Source: Deltaproteobacteria bacterium | Lineage (GTDB): Bacteria; Myxococcota; JACRCW01 | Reading direction: 5' to 3' | Assembly (NCBI GenBank): GCA_016218805.1 | Contig: JACRCW010000009.1 | Span: 1-38,999 of the forward strand | DNA: 38,999 bases | Shown: positions 15,367 through 23,258 of the stretch, in pieces | How positions within the stretch are numbered: the stretch's first letter is position 1 | How the letters are laid out: the number at the start of each line of letters is the position of its first letter | Made by a program: the position numbers and the translations under genes | The notes under the pieces: model-generated | Databases searched by the model: none | What the model saw: only the letters and a program-made list of their open reading frames with translations | Told to the model about the DNA's origin: nothing

Positions 15367-17682
15367 ATGAACACACAAAGCGTCACCATCACGTACGACG
15401 ATGACATCGTCCGCAAGTTCGTCAGCGCCACCATCCTCTGGGGCGTGGTTGGCATGCTGGTGGGTGTCATCATTGCCAGTGAACTGGCGTGGCCGGAGCT
15501 GGGCCTGGGCGTCTCCTGGCTTGGCTTTGGGCGGCTGCGGCCGCTGCACACCAACGCGGTCATCTTTGCGTTTGTGGGCAACATGATGTTTGCGGGCGTC
15601 TATTACTCCACGCAGCGCCTGACCAAGACGGTCATGCCGTTCCGCGCGCTCAGCCTGTTCCACTTCTGGGGCTGGCAGGCCATCATTGTGTCCGCGGCGC
15701 TCACGCTTCCTTTCGGCATCACGCAGAGCAAGGAGTACGCGGAGCTGGAGTGGCCCATTGATATTGCCGTGACGCTGGTGTGGGTGGCGTTTGCCATCAA
15801 CTTCTTTGGCGCACTGTACAAGCGCAATGAGAAGAACCTGTACGTGGCGCTGTGGTTCTACATCTCCACGGTGCTGACCATTGCGGTGCTGTACATTGTC
15901 AACAACCTGTCCATCCCGGTGAGCGCCACCAAGAGCTACGTCATCTGGGCCGGCGTGCAGGATGCGCTGGTGCAGTGGTGGTACGGCCACAACGCGGTGG
16001 CGTTCTTCCTGACCACGCCCATCCTTGGCATCATGTACTACTTCCTCCCCAAGGCCGCGGACCGGCCGGTGTTCAGCTACCGCCTGTCCATTGTGCACTT
16101 CTGGGGCCTGGTGTTCCTGTACATCTGGGCCGGACCGCACCACCTGCTGTACACGGCGCTGCCGGACTGGGCGCAGTCACTGGGGATGATTTTCAGCCTG
16201 ATGCTGTGGGCGCCGTCCTGGGGCGGCATGCTCAACGGCCTGCTGACGCTGAAGGGCCACTGGGACCGGCTGCGGCAGGACCCGATTATCAAGTTCTACG
16301 CGGCGGCGGTGACCTTCTACGGCATGAGCACGTTTGAGGGCCCGCTGATGAGCATCAAGAGCGTCAACGGCCTGGCGCACTACACGGACTGGGTGGTGGG
16401 CCACGCGCACGGCGGCGCGCTGGGTTGGAACGGCTTCATGGCGGCGGGCATGCTGTACTGGATTGTTCCCAAGCTGTGGAACAAGCCGCTGCACAGCGTG
16501 TCCCTGGCCAACACGCATTTCTGGGTGGGGACGCTGGGCATCCTGCTCTACATCGTCTCCATGTGGGTCTCCGGCATCACGCAGGGGCTCATGTGGAAGG
16601 CGCTCACGCCGGACGGCGCGTTGGTCTACCCCAACTTTGTGGAGACGCTCGTCGCCATCCGCCCCATGTACATCACGCGCATGATTGGCGGGCTGCTGTA
16701 CCTCACCGGCTTCTGCATCATGGTCTACAACCTGCTGCTGACCATCAAGGGCGGCCAGGCCGTCAACGGTACCATTGACGTGGTCACCGAACAGGCGCCG
16801 GACACCGTCCCCGCCACGCGCATCCTGCTGGGCCGGCCCATGATCATCTCCGTGGTGGGCGTGGGGCTCATCCTGGCCATGGCGTGGACGCAGTTTGTGC
16901 CCAACATGATCATCTCCGCGGCGCTCATTGCCCTGGTGGTGTACGTGGCGGCCTCCACGCGGTTTGATGACTCGGACGAACACAGCTGGCACCACATCCT
17001 GGAAGGCAAGTCCCTCATCTTCTCCGCGCTGGTGCTGGTGGGCGTGCTCATTGGCGGTGCCGCGGAGATCATCCCCACGGTGGTCACCAACCGCGCGCTG
17101 CCGGAGGCGCAGAAGAAGCTGGCCACGGTGTACCGCCCACTGGAGCTGCACGGCCGGGACATCTACGTGCGGGAGGGCTGTTACAACTGCCACAGCCAGA
17201 TGATCCGCCCCATGCCCAATGAGGCGCTGCGCTACGGCGAGCCGTCGACGATCGCCGACAGCTACTACGACCACCCGTTCCAGTGGGGCAGCAAGCGCAC
17301 CGGGCCGGACCTGGCGCGCGTGGGCGGCAAGTACCCCAACCAGTGGCATTACGAGCACTTCATGAACCCGCGCACCATCAGCGCCGGCAGCAACATGCCG
17401 GAGTACGCCTTCCTCAAGGAGAGCCGCATTGACCGCAATGACACCACGGTGAAGCTGCACGCCATGCAGACGCTGGGCGTGCCCTACACGGCGCAGGACG
17501 TGGGCGGGGCGGCCGCGGAGCTGGAGCAGCAGGCGCGCGCGGTGGCGGATGACCTGGGGCGCAACGGCGTGAAGGTGGAATGGGACAGCGAGCTGGTGGC
17601 GCTGATTGCCTACGTGCAGCGGCTGGGCGCCCACCCCGCGGCGCCAGCCGGCGCGCGCGTGTCCCTGCGGACCGGGGAGTGA
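15367..17682 (+). CDS. ccoNO: cbb3 cytochrome oxidase, fused subunits I and II (CcoN-CcoO)
   Basis: The protein has 771 residues. Residues ~1-475 are CcoN, the twelve-helix catalytic subunit that reduces oxygen and pumps protons. The expected ligands are present: H61 and H347 (low-spin haem b), H345 (high-spin haem b3), H207, H257 and H258 (CuB), Y251 (the Tyr of the His-Tyr crosslink) and E323 at the active site. Residues ~490-771 are CcoO, with one membrane anchor and a periplasmic haem c domain, C605-YN-C608-H609, followed by RPMPNE and a Met-bearing segment (AGSNMPEYAFL). In most bacteria these are two genes; here there is no stop or restart between them, so it is a true fusion. The ATG at 15367 follows ccoS by 6 bp with a weak AAGG ribosome site. 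The downstream ccoQ starts 3 bp after the stop. Confidence 0.96.
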   Translation: MNTQSVTITYDDDIVRKFVSATILWGVVGMLVGVIIASELAWPELGLGVSWLGFGRLRPLHTNAVIFAFVGNMMFAGVYYSTQRLTKTVMPFRALSLFHFWGWQAIIVSAALTLPFGITQSKEYAELEWPIDIAVTLVWVAFAINFFGALYKRNEKNLYVALWFYISTVLTIAVLYIVNNLSIPVSATKSYVIWAGVQDALVQWWYGHNAVAFFLTTPILGIMYYFLPKAADRPVFSYRLSIVHFWGLVFLYIWAGPHHLLYTALPDWAQSLGMIFSLMLWAPSWGGMLNGLLTLKGHWDRLRQDPIIKFYAAAVTFYGMSTFEGPLMSIKSVNGLAHYTDWVVGHAHGGALGWNGFMAAGMLYWIVPKLWNKPLHSVSLANTHFWVGTLGILLYIVSMWVSGITQGLMWKALTPDGALVYPNFVETLVAIRPMYITRMIGGLLYLTGFCIMVYNLLLTIKGGQAVNGTIDVVTEQAPDTVPATRILLGRPMIISVVGVGLILAMAWTQFVPNMIISAALIALVVYVAASTRFDDSDEHSWHHILEGKSLIFSALVLVGVLIGGAAEIIPTVVTNRALPEAQKKLATVYRPLELHGRDIYVREGCYNCHSQMIRPMPNEALRYGEPSTIADSYYDHPFQWGSKRTGPDLARVGGKYPNQWHYEHFMNPRTISAGSNMPEYAFLKESRIDRNDTTVKLHAMQTLGVPYTAQDVGGAAAELEQQARAVADDLGRNGVKVEWDSELVALIAYVQRLGAHPAAPAGARVSLRTGE

Positions 17683-17685
17683 GCC

Positions 17686-17892
17686 ATGTGGGCCTGGTTC
17701 TACGAAGGACACGACCTGTTGGTTCTCCCGGTGGTGGCAATGATCATCTTCATGGTCATCTTCACGGCCGCCGTGGTGCGCGCGTTGCGGCGCGGGCCCC
17801 ACGGTCTGGACGTGGAACACCTCTCCATGCTTCCCCTCAATGACCAGAGCGGCACCGTGGCGGCCACGGGCGGCCAGCGCTCCGGAGGATGA
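17686..17892 (+). CDS. ccoQ: Small cbb3 oxidase subunit CcoQ-like
   Basis: The protein has 68 residues; the ATG at 17686 is preceded by GGGGAG. One membrane helix (residues ~10-32, DLLVLPVVAMIIFMVIFTAAVV) is followed by a short basic segment and a polar tail (DVEHLSMLPLND). Size, topology and its position between ccoO and ccoP identify CcoQ, which stabilises the complex. Sequence alone would not be decisive. The stop is 4 bp before the ccoP start. Confidence 0.8.
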   Translation: MWAWFYEGHDLLVLPVVAMIIFMVIFTAAVVRALRRGPHGLDVEHLSMLPLNDQSGTVAATGGQRSGG

Positions 17893-17896
17893 CATC

Positions 17897-18580
17897 ATGA
17901 CTGAGCTCAAGAAGGTCCACGTGATCCCGGATGGCATCCTGGAGGAGGACAATCACCTCCCCAACTGGTGGTTGGCCACGTTCTTCGGCGCCATCATCTT
18001 CGCGTTTGGGTACTGGCAGTACTACCACGTGCTGGCGGTGGGTGAGCAGCCCGGCCAGGAATACGCGGCATTCAAGAAGGAGCGGCTGGCCCGGCTGGCG
18101 CGCGAGGCGGCGCTGGCCACGGCAACCGGCGGCATCTCCGCGGAGAAGCTGCTGGCCATGTCCAAGGGCGCGGAGGCCAAGGCAGGCGAGCAGGTCTTCA
18201 TGACGACGTGCATGCCCTGCCACGGCGCGCAGGGCGAAGGAAAGATTGGCCCCAACCTGACGGACAGCGCCTGGATCCACGGCGAGGAGCCCCTGCAGAT
18301 CCGCGAATCCGTGGACAAGGGCTACGCTCTCAAGGGCATGCCGTCATGGGGTCCGGTGCTGGGGCAGGAGAAGCTGAACAGCGTGGTGGCCTTTGTGCTG
18401 ACGCTCAAAGGCAGGAACGTGCCGGGCAAGGCGCCGGAAGGTCCGGGCGGTGCCACCGCGCCGGCGGCCGCTCCCGCTCCGGGTGCCGCCGCGCCGGCGC
18501 CTGACGGGTCGCCCGCCGCGGCGCCCGTTCCCGCTCCCGGTGCCGCCCCGGCACCGGCGCCGGTTGCGCCGCCGCAGTAA
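17897..18580 (+). CDS. ccoP: Mono-haem CcoP-like cbb3 oxidase subunit III
   Basis: The protein has 227 residues; the ATG at 17897 follows GGAGG. The N-terminus has the CcoP signature (DGILEEDNHLPNWWL) and a single membrane helix (residues 24-44). One class I haem c domain follows: C105-MP-C108-H109 with a candidate axial Met in LKGMPSWG (~149). Canonical CcoP has two CxxCH motifs; here there is only one, and the rest (residues ~178-227) is a Pro/Ala-rich linker-like tail. The subunit takes electrons from soluble cytochromes to CcoNO, so with one haem the electron path is shortened. The low-complexity tail may reach into the periplasm or bind the envelope; this is inference. Confidence 0.9.
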   Translation: MTELKKVHVIPDGILEEDNHLPNWWLATFFGAIIFAFGYWQYYHVLAVGEQPGQEYAAFKKERLARLAREAALATATGGISAEKLLAMSKGAEAKAGEQVFMTTCMPCHGAQGEGKIGPNLTDSAWIHGEEPLQIRESVDKGYALKGMPSWGPVLGQEKLNSVVAFVLTLKGRNVPGKAPEGPGGATAPAAAPAPGAAAPAPDGSPAAAPVPAPGAAPAPAPVAPPQ

Positions 18581-18589
18581 GGAAGGTCC

Positions 18590-19984
18590 ATGGTGTCCAC
18601 CAGTCCGACTGAACCGTCCGCTCCTGTTGTCCCCGTCCACGACGATCCGGCGCTTCTGAGCCGGGCCCTGCGCACGGACGGCCGGCGGGTGAAGATGCAC
18701 CCGCTGGAAACCAGCGGGCGGTTCAGCCGGGTCCAAGTGTTCCTGTTTCCCGCCCTTATCGCTTTCTACGCGGTGCTCCCGTGGGTCAACGTGGGCGGCC
18801 ACCCCGCGGTGCTCATTGACATCCCCAACCGCCGCTTCTTCCTGTTCGGGCTGACGTTCAATTCCACGGATTTCTACCTCGCATTCTTTGTGCTCAGCGG
18901 GATTGGTTTCTCGCTGTTTGTGGTGAGCGCGCTGTTTGGGCGCGTCTGGTGCGGCTACGCGTGCCCGCAGACGGTGTACCTGGAGGGCGTGTACCGGAAG
19001 ATTGAAGCGCTCATGGAGGGCCCCGCGCGCAAGCGCGCGCAGCGCGAAGCGGGCGGGTGGACGCTGGACCGCCTGGCGCGCCTGGCGGTGAAGCACGCGC
19101 TGTTCCTGGCGGTGTCGTTCGTGGTGGCGCACCTGTTCATCGCGTATTTCGCGTCCGCGGAGGGCGTGCTGGCCATGATTCGGCAGAACCCGGCGGAGAA
19201 CCTCACGCCGTTCCTGTGGGCCTGGGGGACAACGCTGCTGCTGTATTTCAACTTTGCGTGGTTCCGGGAGCAGCTGTGCATTGTGCTGTGCCCGTACGGC
19301 CGGCTGCAGGGTGCGCTGTATGACGCGGACACCATCACGGTGGGTTACGACACGCGCCGCGGCGAACCGCGCGGCAAGAAAGGTAGCACCACGGGTGATT
19401 GCGTGGACTGCCGCAAGTGCGTGCTGGTGTGCCCCACCGGGATTGATATTCGCAATGGCAACCAGCTGGAGTGCGTGGGCTGCGCGCACTGCATTGACGC
19501 GTGTGATGACGTGATGGTGCAGGTTGGGCGGGCCACCGGGCTCATCCGCTATGACTCGCTGGCGGGCCTGGAGGGGCGCGCCCGCCGGTTCCTGCGCCCG
19601 CGCCTGTACGGCTACCTGGTGGCCGCGCTGGCCGGCCTGGCCGCGCTGACCACGGCGGTGAGCGTGCGCAAGAGCTTTGACGCCGCGTTGCTGCGCGCGC
19701 AGGCCAACCCGCGGGAGCGCCAGGGGGACCTGGTGATCCAGCGGTTTGTGGTGCACGTGAACAGCAAGAGCGACGAGCCACGCACCTTTGAGATCAGCCT
19801 GGAGGCCCCCGCGGGCGCCGAGGTGATCCTCCCGATGAAGACGCTGGAGTTGCAGCCGTTTGAGAGCCGGCACGTGCCGGCGATTGTCTCGCTGCCGTTT
19901 GAGAAGAGCGGCAGCGGCGTGTTGAAGCTGCGCACGGTGGAGAAGGAAAGCGGGAAAAGCCGCGAATCCCAGCTGCCCCTGTGA
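18590..19984 (+). CDS. ccoG: cbb3 oxidase assembly ferredoxin-like protein CcoG
   Basis: The protein has 464 residues; the ATG at 18590 is preceded by AAGGAAGG. It is a membrane protein of the CcoG/RdxA/FixG family with cytoplasmic iron-sulfur domains, proposed to reduce copper during oxidase assembly. The membrane-embedded motif WCGYACPQTVYLEG and a second Cys-Pro segment (LCIVLCPYGRLQ) are typical. Two 4Fe-4S motifs follow: C271-VD-C274-RK-C277-VLV-C281-P, then CVGCAHCIDACDD. A further membrane helix (~345-365) precedes a C-terminal Ig-like domain (~380-464, FEISLEAPAGAEVILP). It ends the cco transcript. A minus-strand cytochrome gene ends 21 bp further on. Confidence 0.96.
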   Translation: MVSTSPTEPSAPVVPVHDDPALLSRALRTDGRRVKMHPLETSGRFSRVQVFLFPALIAFYAVLPWVNVGGHPAVLIDIPNRRFFLFGLTFNSTDFYLAFFVLSGIGFSLFVVSALFGRVWCGYACPQTVYLEGVYRKIEALMEGPARKRAQREAGGWTLDRLARLAVKHALFLAVSFVVAHLFIAYFASAEGVLAMIRQNPAENLTPFLWAWGTTLLLYFNFAWFREQLCIVLCPYGRLQGALYDADTITVGYDTRRGEPRGKKGSTTGDCVDCRKCVLVCPTGIDIRNGNQLECVGCAHCIDACDDVMVQVGRATGLIRYDSLAGLEGRARRFLRPRLYGYLVAALAGLAALTTAVSVRKSFDAALLRAQANPRERQGDLVIQRFVVHVNSKSDEPRTFEISLEAPAGAEVILPMKTLELQPFESRHVPAIVSLPFEKSGSGVLKLRTVEKESGKSRESQLPL

Positions 19985-20005
19985 ACCCGCCACACCTGAC
20001 CGCGC

Positions 20006-20707
20006 TCACACCCCCAGGAACGCGAGCAGCGCACCCAGATCGTCGTCAGACAGGGCCTCCAGGCTGAAGAACGGCATGTTCCCGCCCACCCCGTAGAACT
20101 GCCCGTGCCGGACCTTCTCCACAAACACCAACGCCCGCGGCACACCGGGGAAGATGACCGCGTAATCATCCGCCACGCCGGGCAGGAGCGGGGCCAGGCG
20201 CGTGGCGCGGCCTTCACCGGTGTGGGGGGCGCCGTGGCAGGCCCGGCACGCCGCGTCGTAGACGGTGGCGCCGCGCCCGGGGTCACCGCGGGGGACGTCC
20301 GCCGCGTCGCGCGGGAGCGTCATGGGCAGCGTCTGCGCGGCGCCGCCTTCCCGTGACGCCAGGAACTCATACAGCTGCCGCGCGCGCTCATCTTCACGCC
20401 GCCACGGCTGGCCGCGCATGAAGTACACCAGACACGTGTTCACCGCGGCCAACAGGTCGCGTTCGGCGCCGCCCCAGGTGCGCGCGCGCCGCGTCACACC
20501 CGCCAGGTCCGCGCCGGGGAGGATGCGGGCGGTGTCCCGTTCTCCATCCGCGCGGTGGCACGTGGCACGGGCAAACACGTTGAACGCGCTGTCACTCAGC
20601 TCCGCGGATTGGAACAGCGCGCGGCCCCGCTCTTGCGCTGGGACGTCCACCACAGCGCCCGGAGCGCAGGCCGCGGCCAGCAGCATCCCGACAAGCGCGC
20701 GCTTCAC
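20006..20707 (-). CDS. Cytochrome c-like protein with one intact haem motif
   Basis: The protein has 233 residues. The start is a GTG at 20707 that overlaps the stop of the preceding frame (GTGA at 20704-20707), with a GGGGGTGG ribosome site. A secretion or lipoprotein signal (LLAAAC) is present. Two cytochrome c-type domains can be traced. The second has a normal CRACHG motif, a following GEGR and GNMPFF that may supply the Met ligand. The first has ARATCHRADG: the first Cys of CxxCH is replaced by Arg, although the rest of that domain (AVNTCLVYFMRGQPW, a SoxA/TsdA-like turn) is still recognisable. It probably sits in the periplasm as an electron carrier for the upstream gene products. The damage to haem site 1 fits decay of this operon. 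Confidence 0.82.
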   Translation of the reverse strand: MKRALVGMLLAAACAPGAVVDVPAQERGRALFQSAELSDSAFNVFARATCHRADGERDTARILPGADLAGVTRRARTWGGAERDLLAAVNTCLVYFMRGQPWRREDERARQLYEFLASREGGAAQTLPMTLPRDAADVPRGDPGRGATVYDAACRACHGAPHTGEGRATRLAPLLPGVADDYAVIFPGVPRALVFVEKVRHGQFYGVGGNMPFFSLEALSDDDLGALLAFLGV

Positions 20708-21892
20708 GGGACCACCCCCGCCATGTCCGGGAACACGCCCGCGGGGGTGACGCTGACGACGGCGAGCGTGGACAACGCCACCCGCACGACGGTGCCGGGT
20801 GTCTGGTGATCGCCCTCGCACGCCAGGTACGCGGTCTCCCCGTCCGCGGCCACCGTGGGCTCATGAGCGTTGGTGCAGGTGGCCGGGTTCCATGCGCAAC
20901 GCGGGCCGGCGCAGCTGCCGCGTGACCGGGTCCACCTCAACGAGCTCAGCACTCTCCCGCACGGCGACGAGCAGCGTGCCGGCGGGCGTGAACACGCTGC
21001 CATGCGGGCCGGCTGACAGCGTGGGGCCGGCGGTGACGCTCCAGTCCGCGGGGTCCACCACTCTCAGCGTTCGGCTGCGCTGACAGGACAACCACAAGGT
21101 GCCATCAGCCGGGTTGCGCGCCAGCGCCATGGGCTCATGCACCGTGGCAGGCGGCGTGATGGGTGCGCTGCCGACGTCATGCAGCACGACGCGCGGGGGT
21201 GAGGCGGCCAGGTCCACCTCGGCCACCTGGTCCGCCAGCGCGCAGGCCACGAACAGGATGTTGCGTTCCTCGTCCAGCGCCATGCCGTACGCGCCCGCAC
21301 ACACCGGCAGCAGCGGGGCCCGCGCCAGGGTGGCGGCGTCCACCAGGGCCACCGTACCCGCCATGTCCGCCAGCGTGCCGCCGCTCTGCACCTTGCGTGG
21401 GTCGTAGTGGGACACGACCCCCCCGCGCGCCCGCGCGGTCCATGATGATCTCACCCGGGCTGCGGTCCAGGCCCACCACGCAGGCGGGCAGCAACGTGGC
21501 GGCGTCCAGGCGCAGCAACAGGCCCGGGACGTCGCTGTTGCCGGTAGCGCCGTGCGGGCCGCCCGCGCCCTCCAGCACCGTGTTGGTGAGCGGCACGTAC
21601 AGGTGGCGGTGGTCCGGCGTGATGACGAGGTGGTGCGGGCCTTCGGGCTGCATGGGCAGCAGGCCCACGGGCACGCGGTGCAGCTCCGCGCCGCTTGTGC
21701 CATCCAGCACGCTCAGCGTGTCCTCGCCGAAGTTGGTGACGACGACGTGACCCGGCTGCAGCCCGGGGAAGTCCGCGGGCGGGGGAACCACGCGGACAGC
21801 GCGTACACCACGCGCTCGGCGGGCGGCGGATCACACGGGCCCGCGCCCAACAGCGCGGCCACAACGGCAACCGCGGTGACCGGGCGGATCAC
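20704..21892 (-). pseudogene. Beta-propeller lipoprotein broken by three frameshifts
   Basis: The reading can be followed through three breaks. It starts at the GTG at 21892 (overlapping the upstream TGA) with a signal peptide (IRPVTAVAVVAALLGAGPC). It leaves frame in the G run at 21781-21785, and adding one base would give SAWFPPPADFPGLQPGH. It then runs VVVTNFGEDTLSVLDG to GEIIMDRA, breaks at the G/C homopolymer 21418-21424 (one base too many), continues VVSHYDPRKVQSGG to DPVTRQLRR, shifts again near 20895-20925, and ends ANAHEPTVAADGETAYLACEGDH-type through to 20704. The blades resemble YVTN/surface-antigen repeats. It encoded a periplasmic seven-blade-like protein of roughly 395 residues. 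Two breaks fall in homopolymers, so sequencing error is possible. Other genes in the window are unbroken, including one over 10 kb. Confidence 0.8.
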
Positions 21893-22503
21893 TGGATGTG
21901 GAACCGGCGCAGGCCCGGGGCGCGGTACGGCCCCTGGCTGATGGCGTTTTGGATGACGTACGCGGTGATGATCTCCGCGGTGAGTTCCTGCGTTCCGGCC
22001 AGCTTGAGCGCGTTCCACGCGGCCGCGTCCGCAGCCCAGGCGCCCTCCGTGGTCAGCACGGTGACGTCATCCTGGCCGGGCACGTGGAAGATGAGCCAGC
22101 TGAGGTCACCGGTGACAGGCGCGCCGTGCGCGCGGGCCGCGGCCACCAGCGTCAACTGCAGCGCGTGACGCAGTTCCGGTGCGGGCCGGCCGCGCTCACC
22201 GGGCGCGGGGCGGTGCAGGGCCAGCGGCGTGTTCCACGCAAAGGTGGCCGGCGTGTCCGGCGCAAACGACTGTCCCTCCGTGGGCACAAAGAACGTGCTC
22301 CCGTGCGCCGCGTCCTCGACGGTGCGGCTGCGCGCGTCCGCCATGGCCCGCCAGGCCTCGTCGGTGGCTTCGCCCGCGTAGATGGGCTCCGGACCCAGGT
22401 CCGGCCCGCCGCTGCTGGAACTGCTGCCGCCCCGGCCGGGCCACCCGCAGGTCAGCACGCTCCCCAGCAGGAACACCCCGGCCATGACCATGGCGCGCGT
22501 CAT
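21889..22503 (-). CDS. Secreted Ser-linker protein of unknown function
   Basis: The protein has 204 residues; the ATG at 22503 follows AAGGAGGGG. A hydrophobic signal ends SVLTC-G (C21), which resembles but does not match a perfect lipobox, then a Gly/Ser linker (GGSSSSSGG). The mature domain has alternating aromatic and charged residues, AHGSTFFVPTEGQSFAPDTPATFAWNTPLALHRP, and ends TAYVIQNAISQGPYRAPGLRRFHIQ. I recognise no family. The stop overlaps the broken propeller start (GTGA), and a NicO-type transporter precedes it by 26 bp, so the four belong to one operon. I infer a periplasmic partner of the propeller and cytochrome. Confidence 0.8.
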   Translation of the reverse strand: MTRAMVMAGVFLLGSVLTCGWPGRGGSSSSSGGPDLGPEPIYAGEATDEAWRAMADARSRTVEDAAHGSTFFVPTEGQSFAPDTPATFAWNTPLALHRPAPGERGRPAPELRHALQLTLVAAARAHGAPVTGDLSWLIFHVPGQDDVTVLTTEGAWAADAAAWNALKLAGTQELTAEIITAYVIQNAISQGPYRAPGLRRFHIQ

Positions 22504-22529
22504 CCGCCCCTCCTTCCCCGCCGTCCCAC

Positions 22530-23225
22530 TCAACCCGCCACCAGCGCCCACACGGCCGCGCTTCCCCACACTGAGCCCAACACCAACGACACGGCGCCCG
22601 CAACGCCCGCCACCCACCGCGAGACGCGCGGCGACGACGTGTAACGCTGCAGGCCGGCCCCGGCCAGCGCGCTGAGCACCGTCATCCCCGCCACGCTGCC
22701 CAGGCCGAACATCGCGATGAACCCGAGCCGTTCGCCCGCGCTGCGCGCCCCCGCAATGGCCAGCGCCACCAGGGCCCCTGATCCGGCCAGGCCGTGCACC
22801 ACGCCGACGAGGAGCGGGCGGCGCAGCAGGGTCCACTGCCCCAGGTGGACGTGTTCTCCCGGTGCGGGGTGGGCGTGGCGATGCGGCCCGTGCCGGTGCT
22901 CCACCACGGTGCCCACACCGTCATGCCTGAGTGAGCCCCACAGCGCACGCGCCCCCAGCGCGCACAGCATCACGCCCACGCACGCCTCCAGCAGGGCACC
23001 CACGCCCGGCGGGAGGCCGCGCTGCAGCACCGCCAACACGCCGCCCAACAGCAGCAAGCCAGACGTGTGACCCGCGCCCCACAGGGCGCCCAGCACCAGC
23101 CCCGCGCGGGACCCGCGCTGGTCCGCCACCAGCGTGGACACGGCCGCCAGGTGGTCCGGCTCCAGCGCATGCCGCACGCCCAACGCCAGGCCCAGCGTCC
23201 ACGCCGTCAGCGCGATTTCGTCCAT
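22530..23225 (-). CDS. NicO-family metal transporter-like membrane protein
   Basis: The protein has 231 residues; the ATG at 23225 has no clear ribosome site, but a GCTACC hexamer lies just upstream. About six membrane helices are visible. The first helix has the Ni/Co transporter signature H19-ALEP-D24-H25, followed by AAVSTLVADQRGSRAG. A His-rich cytoplasmic loop (residues ~108-130, with HRHGPHRHAHP) probably binds metal. A second motif region (VGVVHGLAGSGALVALAIAG) matches the UreH/HupE side of the family. It would export or import nickel, cobalt or another divalent metal. It heads the lipoprotein-propeller-cytochrome operon, so the metal could serve that pathway. Substrate is not decided by sequence. 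Confidence 0.88.
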   Translation of the reverse strand: MDEIALTAWTLGLALGVRHALEPDHLAAVSTLVADQRGSRAGLVLGALWGAGHTSGLLLLGGVLAVLQRGLPPGVGALLEACVGVMLCALGARALWGSLRHDGVGTVVEHRHGPHRHAHPAPGEHVHLGQWTLLRRPLLVGVVHGLAGSGALVALAIAGARSAGERLGFIAMFGLGSVAGMTVLSALAGAGLQRYTSSPRVSRWVAGVAGAVSLVLGSVWGSAAVWALVAG

Positions 23226-23233
23226 GATGCAGG

Positions 23234-23239
23234 GCGGTA
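23234..23239 (-). promoter_or_regulatory. GCTACC element upstream of the transporter start
   Basis: On the minus strand, GC-TACCGC ends 8 bases before the ATG at 23225, where no Shine-Dalgarno exists. It mirrors the GCTACCAT before the ATG at 4710 and suggests a near-leaderless start. A short AT-rich patch lies at 23249-23261. Confidence 0.25.
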
Positions 23240-23258
23240 GCGGTGGACAAATACTAAG

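Noticed and set aside
16177..17952. 591-residue minus-strand frame across ccoNO
   Set aside because: It is antisense to a well-supported oxidase gene and has no recognisable domain.
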